DNA of 64,000 nt, from assembly GCF_009674685.1 (NCBI RefSeq), contig NZ_WKJI01000001.1, positions 1,240,001 to 1,304,000 on the forward strand, in the 5' to 3' direction. Positions 9,620 through 21,706 of this stretch are shown here, piece after piece (the stretch's first letter is position 1; every line of letters starts with the position of its first letter). Origin of the DNA: Pedobacter puniceum (GTDB lineage Bacteria > Bacteroidota > Bacteroidia > Sphingobacteriales > Sphingobacteriaceae). The translations under genes were made by a program, and so were the position numbers. Under the pieces are notes generated by a model. That model was not told the DNA's origin, did no database searches, and saw only the letters and a program-made list of their open reading frames with translations.

Positions 9620-10780
9620 TTAAGCCTTCTCTAGATTTTTAGATTGGATATATAACTCGTTTAAAGCTCCTAAAACAGCTTTTTCATTGCCACCGTTTAA
9701 CAAATAATTTCTAACAATATCACCAGCATGGTCTTGAAAATACATATGCCCTTGGTAACGTGGCCTTAAATAAGCCCTTTGTAAGGTTGGCAAGGTATTT
9801 TTAAAATATTGATGAGATGCATTGTTGGTATGCTCACTTTCCCAAGCTTTTAAATGCCCAGGCTGCCCTCCATTATCAAAAAATAAAAATTCTTGTGTAT
9901 TTGGTTGAGCTGTAAACTCGGCATATTTAACCGCTTCATGGATGTATTTTGATGATGATGAAACAGCCAAGCCCGTACCACCTAAAGAAGTAATTAAATG
10001 ACCATAATCTTCTAAACTTACTGTATCATGAAAATGAAGTAAGTTGGCTGCATAACCATTTCTTGAATAGTTAGAATAACCATAAGCAAAAGGACAATAA
10101 GCTATTTGATTGGTATTTACCATGGTTTCATAAACCTGAATAGGGTTTTTATCAAAGAAAGAACGGTCTATCCTATCGCTTAAGCTTTTAAATAATTGTA
10201 GAGCCTTCGTACCAGTTTCTGCGCTAATTACAACATCGTCTTGTAAGCATGGGTTTTCACCTAGCGTTGCACAAAAACCATAAAAAGCCATCAAAACATC
10301 AATAGGAATAAGTGCAAAAGCTACCAAACCTTTATCGGCTAAAGCCAAAACATCATTAAAAGTTTTAGGCAAGCTTAAACCTTGCTGCGCTAATAAATCT
10401 GGTCTGCTTGACGCTACGGGAGTTGCTGCATCTATAGCTAAAGCCCATTGCTTGTCATTAAAATTATAGCTTTCGTGAGAGCGGCCAACCGAATTTTCCT
10501 CTTGGTCTTTGATGAAGGCAGCTGGCAAATAATCATCTAAAGGAAGGATAGATTTTGTACCCGCAGCAAAGCCCGCCCATGGATGGTCGATCACCAATAA
10601 ATCGTATTTTTCTGCCAGCTGTTGGATAGACATATCTGCAAACTGTTGTAAAGAACGTTTTTCCCAAATGATATCTACATCGGGATAAAGTTCTGTAAAA
10701 CGTTGGGCTGTGGCTACAACAGATGTAAAGCCTCTACTATGGTTCCAAGTTATTCCTTTTAATATTTTCTTAGTGGACAT
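9620..10780 (-). CDS. Solute-binding-protein-like protein without signal peptide (copy 2)
   Basis: The 386 residues start MSTKKILKGITWNHSRGFTS with no signal sequence. The segments ATAQRFTELYPDVDIIWEKR and YDLLVIDHPWAGFAAG match the opening of family 1 sugar-binding proteins, and LGGTGLAVSSSSKYIHEAVKYAEF matches their C-terminal lobe. It is only distantly similar to the SBP-like protein at 6115-7341. It lies 29 bases after the GH2 gene and 1 base before the first CoA-transferase. As for the other copy, a cytosolic location and no ABC transporter make an import role unlikely. It may bind or deliver a pathway intermediate. Confidence 0.78.
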   Translation of the reverse strand: MSTKKILKGITWNHSRGFTSVVATAQRFTELYPDVDIIWEKRSLQQFADMSIQQLAEKYDLLVIDHPWAGFAAGTKSILPLDDYLPAAFIKDQEENSVGRSHESYNFNDKQWALAIDAATPVASSRPDLLAQQGLSLPKTFNDVLALADKGLVAFALIPIDVLMAFYGFCATLGENPCLQDDVVISAETGTKALQLFKSLSDRIDRSFFDKNPIQVYETMVNTNQIAYCPFAYGYSNYSRNGYAANLLHFHDTVSLEDYGHLITSLGGTGLAVSSSSKYIHEAVKYAEFTAQPNTQEFLFFDNGGQPGHLKAWESEHTNNASHQYFKNTLPTLQRAYLRPRYQGHMYFQDHAGDIVRNYLLNGGNEKAVLGALNELYIQSKNLEKA

Positions 10781-10809
10781 GTTTATTTCTTAAATTTCTT
10801 GAGGATGAG

Positions 10810-14145
<3,336 letters not shown>

Positions 14146-15219
14146 TTATACCTGTCTTAAGTACTCGTCTTTAAATTTGAAGCCCCATCCTGGCGTGTTA
14201 TGCGGTGTAGCCATGCCGTCTTTTATCTCTAAAGGATGATCAATAAGCGTGTCTATCCAATCGAAAGACTCGGCGCCAGCCCCATTAGAAATGGTACATA
14301 GTAAAGGGATATCGTAATCTTTATAATAATGTGGCAAAACGCTTACATTAAAACTTGCCGCAAGTGCAGCACTATTTCTCCAAGCTTCTACCCCACCTAA
14401 TCTTAAAATATCTGGCTGCCAAATATCAATGGCATTTCTTTGTAAAAGTTCTCTTAAAGGTGTTAAAGAGTACTCACGCTCTCCCATAGCAATAGAAATA
14501 CCTGCTTGATTTCTCAACAACTCAAAACCTTGATAATCATCATGTAAAATTGGCTCTTCAAACCAATTGATATGCAGGTTTTTAGCGGCTTGTGCTAGTT
14601 GTAAAGCATTGGCTACATTCATCCCTTGGTTGGCATCCATCATGATATTGATTTCGTTACCAACGGCTTCTCTAACCAATCTTAAGCGTTCTAAATCTTC
14701 TTTCCAATCGGGTTTACCTACTTTTATTTTAACGGCTTTAAAACCTCTGTTTTTGTATTGGGTAACTTCATCAATCAATTCATCGGGGCTGTAAGAAATC
14801 CAACCGCCACTACCATAAATTGGAATTTGTCTTTTAGATGCTCCTAAAACTTTCCAAACTGGCTGACCTAATATTTTAGCCCAGGCATCCCACATGGCAA
14901 TATTAAAAGCGCCTTGTGCCCAACGGTTTAAGCCCTCCATACCAAAATATTCGTTGGCATGGTTTAGTTTATCAAATACCTTTACGGTATCAAAAACCTT
15001 TTCTCCTAAAAGCAGTTCACCGGCATCTTTTAAAGCTCCAATAATGGCTTGAGGGTTGTATTGAAAGCTCAACAAATACGACTCGCCAATGGTACCATCT
15101 TTAAGACGGATACGTAAAACGATAAAAGAAATCTCTGTTAAAGTGTGTGTAGCATCTGCTATGGGCTTTTCTAGTTTAGCTTTAGCTGTAAAAACAGCAT
15201 AGCTTTTAATGGAATGCAT
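14146..15219 (-). CDS. Enolase-superfamily (mandelate racemase group) sugar-acid dehydratase
   Basis: In this 357-residue protein the capping domain is at the N-terminus and the barrel carries the whole active site: Lys164 and Lys166 (AVKIKVGK), metal ligands Asp195 (MMDANQG), Glu221 (WFEEPI) and Glu247 (GERE), and the Asp270/His297 dyad (QPDILRLGG and LPHYY) of the mandelate racemase subgroup. Such enzymes dehydrate aldonic or uronic acids to 2-keto-3-deoxy acids, or racemise them, in the cytoplasm. It is the second gene of operon A, between the two glycosidases. A dehydratase for rhamnonate, galactonate or fuconate would fit, but specificity cannot be assigned. Confidence 0.88.
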   Translation of the reverse strand: MHSIKSYAVFTAKAKLEKPIADATHTLTEISFIVLRIRLKDGTIGESYLLSFQYNPQAIIGALKDAGELLLGEKVFDTVKVFDKLNHANEYFGMEGLNRWAQGAFNIAMWDAWAKILGQPVWKVLGASKRQIPIYGSGGWISYSPDELIDEVTQYKNRGFKAVKIKVGKPDWKEDLERLRLVREAVGNEINIMMDANQGMNVANALQLAQAAKNLHINWFEEPILHDDYQGFELLRNQAGISIAMGEREYSLTPLRELLQRNAIDIWQPDILRLGGVEAWRNSAALAASFNVSVLPHYYKDYDIPLLCTISNGAGAESFDWIDTLIDHPLEIKDGMATPHNTPGWGFKFKDEYLRQV

Positions 15220-15225
15220 GCTAGA

Positions 15226-17427
15226 TTATAATTTGTATTTAATGATATATTCTTTGTTGGATGGGATGCTTAATTCGTAATAGTTTTGCCCAATTTGCTT
15301 AACGCTGATGCCTTTTGCTTGAGGTTTGGTTTTACTTTTCAGACGTAGTGTTCCTGTACCGCTATCTGCCTTAATTTTAATTTCTGATGTTGAACAGTAT
15401 AAACTGATATCGCCATTTGGTGTAGGTACTGTACCTTGCATCCATTGTAAGCCGCCCAGATGCGGTTCTACCAAATATTGCTGATAACCAGCTGTTAAGG
15501 GTTTTACACCTAAATAATACTTGCCTAAAAGGTAAACCGGACTAGCACCCCAAGAGTGGCAAAGGCTTTTACCAAACTCTCGGCCGTACATGGCATAATG
15601 CTCTGTATCTTTTTTACTAGGATTATACTCTTCCCAAAATGAGGTAGCGCCTAATTTTAGCATGCCGCCCCAATAGTTTTTCATCTCTTTCATCACATAA
15701 TCATGCTCGCCCATAGCACATAAAGCTTCAAGCTCGTAAAAACGCATATAAGGCGTCATGATTTTCTGGATTTTATCATTTAGCAAGACATTCTTCTTTA
15801 CCCCTTCTTTTTGTTGAGCGTTTAAGTAATCAAAGAAAATAGCAAACATATTAGCATAGCGGGTTACATTTTCTGTTTGCTTGCCATCTATCCTGCTGTG
15901 TACAATAGCTTGTTTATCCGCGTTCCAATAGCTATTGAAAAACTTGGTTTTAAGCTGCATTGCTTCATTTTTATAATATGCTGATGCCTTATCATCGGCT
16001 GCTAAATCTGCACATAAAGCGATGGTTTCTAAACTTCTGCATAAAAGCAATTGCTCAAAACTTACTTCACCTTGTTTGCTTAAACCATCTGCCCAGTCAA
16101 TAAAAATCCAATCGCCGGAAAGACCTTGCATAAAGCCGTTTTGGTTTCTACGCTGTAAGCAAAAATCCATTAAGCTTTTCATTTTAGGATAAACTAAGTT
16201 GATAAATTGCTTATCTCCAGTGTATTGGTAATAATCTTGAATGCTTAAGAACCAATAAAAGGTATAATCCATAATGGTATTGATATGGCTAGTAACGGGG
16301 TCTTTACCTCTTAAAGCCAAAATGGTTCTTCTTACGCTGGCTTCATCAAAACCTAAATAATAGTTCATTAAATAGCTTTGGTAAGCATCTCCACTCCACA
16401 TCCATCGGTCACGCTTAATGCCATCAATAAAAAACTCACGTGTGGTAAGTTCCATGGTGTATTTAGAAACTTGCCATATTTTATTAAGTTCGGCATCAGA
16501 AGAAGTGAAAGTACCTCTGTCTTTAACAGGCAAATACTCGTACAACATAGAAACCGAATCAAGCTTTACCGCTGCATCTGTTTCTACCTGTACATATCTG
16601 AAAGCTTTAGAGAGTTGCAAGGTAGAATCCTGAGCTTTAGTCAGGTTAACATCTACAAAATCAAAGGTTTCGCATTTTTGCGAACTTAAAGCTTCTTCTT
16701 TAGACTCGCCATAATAAATTCTTAACTGCCCATTTCCTTTTAAACCATGTAGTTTGATAAATCCGAAAGTTTCCTCTCCAAAATCTATCAATCTGGAAGC
16801 ACCTTTAACATCTGTTTTAATAGCATATTTAGGTTTAATACTTAGCTTAAAAGTTGAAGGTTTTTGATTGGGCAAATTGAAATTCCATGTCCCTGCATTT
16901 ACATAGGTTGTACCAGAAGCATCAGAAGCTTTTCCTGTTTCATCTATCCATTCTTTATCCTCAAAAGTTGCTAACCAAGAAGCGTCAGTTTTTACAGTTT
17001 TTCCATTGATGTAAATAGCCGGAACTTTATCCTGTGCATAAACTTTGATATTGATTTTCTGCTTTCCGGCTGCTAATTGTAATTTTTTAGGATAACCAGA
17101 AAGCATTTTCCCGTTCAGCTTTACATTGTATTGTCCTTCTGTAAAAAGCTCTATTTCTTCGGGCTGCGTAAGATTAAATTCTTTATGAAATTCTACCAAA
17201 ACATAATGACTATCCATACGCCAGAACGGTGGAAAGAAAGTACCACGCTCTGTTCTTCTGTTTTGCATTTGGTTGCTTAACCAAACTTCAAAATCTCCGG
17301 GATACCATATCCAAGTGGCTTGTGTAGTTTTATTTTGTGCTTGTACTTTAGAACTGAATAGAAAGCCATTTAATAAGCACATACATGCGAAACAGCTTAA
17401 TAAAAGTCTTTTGTAGAAAATTTGCAT
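15226..17427 (-). CDS. GH78-like alpha-L-rhamnosidase, exported
   Basis: The 733-residue protein has a signal peptide (residues 1-31, ending KVQAQ), an N-terminal beta-sandwich region and an (alpha/alpha)6 barrel starting near residue 305. DGIKRDRWMWSGD at 335-347 is the general-acid region of the GH78 family, and a C-terminal beta domain follows. It should release alpha-L-rhamnose in the periplasm. It is shorter than the GH78 at 38577-41339 (920 residues) and only distantly similar. It is the first gene of operon A, 57 bases downstream of the -7-like box and 102 bases from the shared operator motif. Confidence 0.82.
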   Translation of the reverse strand: MQIFYKRLLLSCFACMCLLNGFLFSSKVQAQNKTTQATWIWYPGDFEVWLSNQMQNRRTERGTFFPPFWRMDSHYVLVEFHKEFNLTQPEEIELFTEGQYNVKLNGKMLSGYPKKLQLAAGKQKINIKVYAQDKVPAIYINGKTVKTDASWLATFEDKEWIDETGKASDASGTTYVNAGTWNFNLPNQKPSTFKLSIKPKYAIKTDVKGASRLIDFGEETFGFIKLHGLKGNGQLRIYYGESKEEALSSQKCETFDFVDVNLTKAQDSTLQLSKAFRYVQVETDAAVKLDSVSMLYEYLPVKDRGTFTSSDAELNKIWQVSKYTMELTTREFFIDGIKRDRWMWSGDAYQSYLMNYYLGFDEASVRRTILALRGKDPVTSHINTIMDYTFYWFLSIQDYYQYTGDKQFINLVYPKMKSLMDFCLQRRNQNGFMQGLSGDWIFIDWADGLSKQGEVSFEQLLLCRSLETIALCADLAADDKASAYYKNEAMQLKTKFFNSYWNADKQAIVHSRIDGKQTENVTRYANMFAIFFDYLNAQQKEGVKKNVLLNDKIQKIMTPYMRFYELEALCAMGEHDYVMKEMKNYWGGMLKLGATSFWEEYNPSKKDTEHYAMYGREFGKSLCHSWGASPVYLLGKYYLGVKPLTAGYQQYLVEPHLGGLQWMQGTVPTPNGDISLYCSTSEIKIKADSGTGTLRLKSKTKPQAKGISVKQIGQNYYELSIPSNKEYIIKYKL

Positions 17428-17483
17428 AGCTTTTAATATAAAAAGGTGTTAATCAAATATTTAACACGCTTTAGGTTTATTAG

Positions 17484-17491
17484 TAAAGCTA
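17484..17491 (-). promoter_or_regulatory. -7-like box of operon A
   Basis: On the minus strand this reads TAGCTTTA, one base from the Bacteroidota -7 consensus TAnnTTTG. It is exactly 45 bp from the operator motif at 17529, the same spacing as in front of operons B and C, and 57 bases from the start codon. No -33 box is evident, which fits an activator-dependent promoter. Confidence 0.6.
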
Positions 17492-17528
17492 TCAACTAAA
17501 GCAAATGCTTTTCTGCACTATTTTTTCA

Positions 17529-17548
17529 AGCTATTGTATGATGTTAGC
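17529..17548 (-). promoter_or_regulatory. Shared operator-like motif, copy upstream of operon A
   Basis: The plus-strand sequence AGCTATTGTATGATGTTAGC matches motifs at 41442-41461 (18 of 20 bases) and 48162-48181 (16 of 20). It has short inverted ends (GCTA...TAGC read on the minus strand). It lies 102 bp from the GH78-like start codon. It is probably a binding site for an activator of the pectin or rhamnose genes. Confidence 0.7.
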
Positions 17549-17678
17549 ATAAGGGTTTTAAAGCAAAGAGTTCAAAGTTGAAGGTGGAAAGTTGGAAGTT
17601 CTAAAGCTTCAATTCCTTAATATGGAAATAATATTTGTTAATATATTTTTCTATAAATCAATTAAATCCTTAACTACC

Positions 17679-18203
17679 TTACCAGTTATTCTTGTCAGGT
17701 TTAACTAAAAACAAATCAGCTAAATACCTTTCTATATAACCACCAGATACAATGGTATTAGTATTGGTTTTTAATTCTGAACCGCGTTTTCTGGTAAAAA
17801 TATCGGTAGACTTCATCATACCATGTGTTGTACTATAAAAATACATGTTATTAACGGTCACTTTATATTTTCCGTCTTTCCACATTATCGCAACGTCACC
17901 AAAAAATTGATCGCCTAAATATGAAGGAGCGATTCTCCAATACTCTCTAAATCTTCTGTAATCTATATAGCTATTCTTAATTTTCGCGATGATTAACTCG
18001 TTTGATTTCTCAACTATAGTTACATCTTTTAACTTAGGAACACCTGCAGAAAGTAGTTTTTCAATATCAGTATCTTTTAAAGAATCAAGAGCATATACCT
18101 TTTCAAAAACGAGCTGAGTATTCTCTAATTTTAAATAATCGTATTGAGCTTGAGCAAAAAAAGGAATTAAACAGAAAAGCAGTATTAATTTTTTCATAGT
18201 CAT
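17679..18203 (-). CDS. Exported protein of unknown function
   Basis: The 174 residues begin with a signal peptide (MTMKKLILLFCLIPFFAQAQ, cleavage after AQA). The third codon is also ATG (18197) and may be the true start. The mature part contains LVFEKVYALDS and a later TRKRGSELKTN region; the order beta-strand, helix, beta-strand recalls DUF4468-type proteins, but I am not certain. It stands alone between two short intergenic regions and is probably its own transcription unit. Confidence 0.6.
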   Translation of the reverse strand: MTMKKLILLFCLIPFFAQAQYDYLKLENTQLVFEKVYALDSLKDTDIEKLLSAGVPKLKDVTIVEKSNELIIAKIKNSYIDYRRFREYWRIAPSYLGDQFFGDVAIMWKDGKYKVTVNNMYFYSTTHGMMKSTDIFTRKRGSELKTNTNTIVSGGYIERYLADLFLVKPDKNNW

Positions 18204-18415
18204 TTGTTAATAAATTATACAAAACAGTAGATAGTAAAAGGCTTGTGCCAATTATTATTATTCGATGTTTAAATATAAAATTAGTTATTAAATATTAAAA
18301 GAAAACGAAGGTAATATTAAAGATATAAAAGCAATAAAATTGCAACACATTTGTAGTTAAGTAATTTATCTATAATTTTTGATTACCTAAGCAAAATCAG
18401 TTGCTTTAGACAATC

Positions 18416-19306
18416 TTATTCATAAATATTATCAAACACTACAGCAAATGAATAAGCAAATTTAGCTGGTTTACCATAAATTTCTCCGGGGATAAATTTA
18501 GGACAGTTTTTAATTAATCTTACAGCTTCTTCATCACAGGCTTTAGATAGCTTTCTTAATACTTTTACATTAGAAACGCTACCATTTTTTTCTACTATAA
18601 AAGAAAGCACAACCTTACCCTTTACCTTTCCTATTACAACTTCCTCTGGCACTTTAATATTTTGCTTTATATAAGCTTGATAACCCTCATTTCCACCCTT
18701 AAATTCTGGAGCTTTTTCAGGATTTATAAAACTAATGCTATCCTGTGGGTTAACTGGATAACTTTCTAAAGTCTGTTTAATTTCTTCTATTTCATTTACA
18801 AAAACAGGCTTTTCTACCCTTTTATTTTGGTAAGCTTGATGATCAAAACTAAAGGAAGTTGTTAATTTCCAATTGCCGTTTTCTAACAACCACATATTGG
18901 TAAATTTTGCAATACCTTTTTGACTTTCTCCTTTTTCAGAAAATATATGTACTCCATTATGAATTGCGCCATATAATATACCATTTTTATACAATGGAAA
19001 AATCTGAGTACTTTCTTTAACTAAAAAACGTCTAACCTGTCTAGTTTCTGGGTTTTTGCAAAGTCCGTTTTTTAAATCGTAAAGGAATTTAGTTTTGTTC
19101 GAAATCCCATCCTTATCATGGTAAAGCTTCAAACTATCACTCAGCAAATTTTCAAATTGCTGAATATTACAAGTATTAAAGCCAACATCAAAAAGTAAAC
19201 TATCTTTTGTAAGAATGATTTTATATAAATCAGCATTTTTATCAACTTGAGCAAAAGCTATTGAATTTATTAGAAATAGAAAAAGCGTAAATAGTTGTTT
19301 TTTCAT
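18416..19306 (-). CDS. Exported NTF2/DUF4440-like domain fused to TonB C-terminal domain
   Basis: The 296-residue protein has a signal peptide (to about residue 20, IAFAQ). Residues 25-160 look like a SnoaL/NTF2-like domain (NIQQFENLLSDSLKLYHDK ... FTNMWLLENGNWKLTTSFSFDH, the DUF4440 pattern). Residues 195-293 are a TonB C-terminal domain (APEFKGGNEGYQAYIKQNI, GKVKGKVVLSFIVEKNGSVS, EEAVRLIKNCPKFIPG). Such TonB-C domains in Bacteroidota often sit on soluble exported proteins rather than true TonB, and there is no N-terminal anchor helix beyond the signal. The domain calls are good, the function is unknown. Confidence 0.78.
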   Translation of the reverse strand: MKKQLFTLFLFLINSIAFAQVDKNADLYKIILTKDSLLFDVGFNTCNIQQFENLLSDSLKLYHDKDGISNKTKFLYDLKNGLCKNPETRQVRRFLVKESTQIFPLYKNGILYGAIHNGVHIFSEKGESQKGIAKFTNMWLLENGNWKLTTSFSFDHQAYQNKRVEKPVFVNEIEEIKQTLESYPVNPQDSISFINPEKAPEFKGGNEGYQAYIKQNIKVPEEVVIGKVKGKVVLSFIVEKNGSVSNVKVLRKLSKACDEEAVRLIKNCPKFIPGEIYGKPAKFAYSFAVVFDNIYE

Positions 19307-19342
19307 GGTTTGATGTTGTTTGCTTAGTAGTTATGGTTTGCC

Positions 19343-19813
19343 TTATTGCTGTTCAAACGAAGGTCTTTTATATTTCATGTTATACATATCGAAGCCTTCT
19401 GCCCAATAGTCTTTTTGTGTTTCTAATAACTCAAACCCTTGTTTTTCATAGAATTTATATGCAACCTGAGAAGTTCTAACAGTGATTTCCCTTATGCCTT
19501 TTAGAGAATATAGTTTATCTAATCGGTACTTCAACAATTTTGTACCTAAAGATTTCCCTTGATAATCTGGATGAAATATATCCCAACTAATTTTTCCTAT
19601 TGTATGATGATTAGCAAAGTTTATCCCACCGCAGCCAACAATTTTTTGGTTATACAACAAAACATAATAAAGTTCCCTTTCCGTTTCTAGGTATCGTTGA
19701 AAGTCTTCCTCTTCATCAACCGCAAAATATTTAGGTATATTTAGCCTTATTAAGTTAATTACTTCGCTTTTATCTTCCGTATTGTATTCTCTTATTGTAA
19801 TTATGCTTTTCAT
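19343..19813 (-). CDS. GNAT-family N-acetyltransferase
   Basis: I chose the ATG at 19813 (MKSIITIREYNTEDKSEV), giving 156 residues; a TTG at 19825 would add four residues and is less likely. The GNAT core is clear: ISWDIFHPDYQGKSLGTKLLKYRLDK (acetyl-CoA-binding motif with the QGKSLG loop) and AYKFYEKQGFELLE (the C-terminal FYEKxGF motif). It should transfer an acetyl group to a small molecule or protein N-terminus in the cytoplasm. The acceptor is not predictable. No functional link to the flanking genes is apparent. Confidence 0.85.
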   Translation of the reverse strand: MKSIITIREYNTEDKSEVINLIRLNIPKYFAVDEEEDFQRYLETERELYYVLLYNQKIVGCGGINFANHHTIGKISWDIFHPDYQGKSLGTKLLKYRLDKLYSLKGIREITVRTSQVAYKFYEKQGFELLETQKDYWAEGFDMYNMKYKRPSFEQQ

Positions 19814-19944
19814 TTTAATTATCAATTTCGAATAGTTTACTTTTAAATGCTACCCTTAATCGTCAATAAATTTAAAAGAAGGTATTAATTCCAGCCATTT
19901 ACTATCGTGTTTTGCTCATAAGCTATATACACCAACTCACCACC

Positions 19945-20016
19945 AATAGCTATAGGGACTAACCACCTAACCAACTAACACCTAACCAACTAACCACCTA
20001 ACCAACTAACCACCTA
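19945..20016. repeat. Extragenic repeat family, copy 3
   Basis: AATAGCTATAGGGACTAACC is followed by alternating CCACCTAACCAACTAA units up to 20016, in the opposite orientation to copies 2 and 4. It ends 9 bases before the stop of the FGE-like gene. The sequence is simple and multi-copy, with no coding potential. Confidence 0.7.
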
Positions 20017-20024
20017 AAAAAACA

Positions 20025-21101
20025 CTACCTCACACATCTAAAGCCCATATTGCTTAAGCCAGAGTCTGGGCTGCTTTTCATACGTCTTGCTACACGGTAG
20101 CCAGAGCAATAGCTATCATTACACAAAAAAGAACCACCTCTTGCCACTTTTTTAGGTGTGTAAGGTTCATCCGGATCGTAACTATCTGTTGGGCCTTGCG
20201 GATTAGTAATATCGCCTGCTTGCTTAGCGGTTTCGTAATAGTCGTTTCTATACCAATCTGCACACCATTCCCAAACATTACCGGCCATATCATACAATTG
20301 GTAGCCATTAGGCTTGAAAGATTTTACCGGTGCTAAACCATCAAAACCATCTTTTTTAAGATTTTGATAAGGAAAACTTCCTTCCCATGAGTTTGCTTTT
20401 ATACCTTTACTGATATGTTCATTCCCCCAAGGATAAATAGCATTTTGTAAACCTCCACGGGCTGCAAATTCCCACTCGGCTTCTGTTGGAAGACGCTTTC
20501 CAGCCCATTTGCAATAAGCCATAGCATCATCCCAACTGATGTGTACTACAGGATAATTATCTTTTCCTTTAATATCACTCCCTGGGCCTTCTGGGTGTTT
20601 CCAGTTAGCACCTTCTACCCAACGCCACCATTGGCTGTAATCATTTAAATCTACCTCGGATGTTGTTGGTGTAAAAACTAAGGACGCTGCCACTAACTGA
20701 CTGTCATCGGGTTTAGGTGTACCCGGAGGAAGCTGTTTTTTTAACTCCTCCCAATTAGGTTTACGCTCGGCCGTGGTGATATAGCCAGTAGCCTCTACAA
20801 ATTTGGCAAACTGTGCATTAGTAACCTCATGCTCATCCATCCAAAAACCAGAAACCGTTACTTGGTGTTTAGGAAATTCATCTTTATCTGCTTGTTCATT
20901 GTCGCCACCCATCATAAAAGTACCACCAGGTATGTATACCATGCCAGTTTTAGAAGTATCACCATTAAAACTGATACTTATAAGGCTATCCTTTTCACTA
21001 TCAGTACCAGCTTGTTTGGTAGTTTGCTGGCAAGAAACAACAGTTATACTTAATAAACTTAGAACTAAAATACTGGGTTTACATCTTAAATAATTCATCA
21101 T
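20025..21101 (-). CDS. Formylglycine-generating-enzyme-like lipoprotein (SUMF1 family)
   Basis: The 358 residues start with a lipoprotein signal (lipobox VVSC, Cys24). The rest is a SUMF1/FGE domain: IPGGTFMMGGDNEQADKDEF, HEVTNAQFAKFVEATGY, PVVHISWDDAMAYCKWAG, RLPTEAEWEFAARGG and GNVWEWCADW. Unlike many FGE-like proteins it keeps the two active-site cysteines with the right spacing (Cys327 and Cys332, LCNDSYC). It could therefore convert a sulfatase Cys or Ser to formylglycine in the periplasm. No sulfatase lies in the window. It is divergent from the ECF sigma gene. Alternatively it is an iron/copper-free structural relative, as is common in gliding-motility lipoproteins of this phylum. Confidence 0.85.
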   Translation of the reverse strand: MMNYLRCKPSILVLSLLSITVVSCQQTTKQAGTDSEKDSLISISFNGDTSKTGMVYIPGGTFMMGGDNEQADKDEFPKHQVTVSGFWMDEHEVTNAQFAKFVEATGYITTAERKPNWEELKKQLPPGTPKPDDSQLVAASLVFTPTTSEVDLNDYSQWWRWVEGANWKHPEGPGSDIKGKDNYPVVHISWDDAMAYCKWAGKRLPTEAEWEFAARGGLQNAIYPWGNEHISKGIKANSWEGSFPYQNLKKDGFDGLAPVKSFKPNGYQLYDMAGNVWEWCADWYRNDYYETAKQAGDITNPQGPTDSYDPDEPYTPKKVARGGSFLCNDSYCSGYRVARRMKSSPDSGLSNMGFRCVR

Positions 21102-21208
21102 GTATGGGGAATATGTTGGCTTTTAAAATTTAAAATTATCAAAATTATTCTTCTAATTTGTAACAATTAAAACCAAAACCTATCTCAATTAAAAAACTAC
21201 TCACATAA

Positions 21209-21706
21209 ATGTCTCAGAAGGAACAAATTTTTAAGGAAATTTTTCAAGCAAATTCTAAGAAAATATATCGTTTATGTTTTGGTTATACCAATGATGAGGA
21301 TAGTGCGAATGATTTAATGCAAGAGACTTTCTTAAAAGTTTGGCAAAATCTGGATAAGTTCAGAAACCAAGCCATGATTTCTACTTGGATTTACCGGATA
21401 GCCGTAAACACTTGTTTAACTTATCTTAAAACAGAAAAACGACAAGCTAAGGACGAGTTAACGCCAAACATCATAGAAAACAAGGCCGAAGAAACTTCAG
21501 AAAAACAAGAACAAATAAAAACACTTTACAGTTGCATTGCCCAGCTAGAAGAAAATGAAAGACTCTTGATTACTTTAGTGATGGATGAAGTACCGTATCC
21601 AGAAATTGCTGAGATTTCTGGTATTTCTGAAGGAAATTTAAGAGTTAAAATTCACCGTATTAAACACAAGCTTACAGAACTTTTTAATAAGCATGAAAGA
21701 CTTTGA
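21209..21706 (+). CDS. ECF sigma factor
   Basis: At 165 residues, this has the normal ECF size. Sigma region 2 is visible in SANDLMQETFLKVWQNLDKF (about 30-49) and region 4 in PYPEIAEISGISEGNLRVKIHR (about 130-151), joined by a short linker. It directs RNA polymerase to a stress or envelope regulon. The next gene starts 14 bases before this stop, so the two are translationally coupled. Confidence 0.92.
   Translation: MSQKEQIFKEIFQANSKKIYRLCFGYTNDEDSANDLMQETFLKVWQNLDKFRNQAMISTWIYRIAVNTCLTYLKTEKRQAKDELTPNIIENKAEETSEKQEQIKTLYSCIAQLEENERLLITLVMDEVPYPEIAEISGISEGNLRVKIHRIKHKLTELFNKHERL

Noticed and set aside
6115-10780. Complete ABC sugar importer
   Set aside because: No permease or ATPase gene is present and the binding proteins lack signal peptides.
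19814-19825. TTG start for the GNAT gene
   Set aside because: ATG at 19813 gives the expected GNAT N-terminus.
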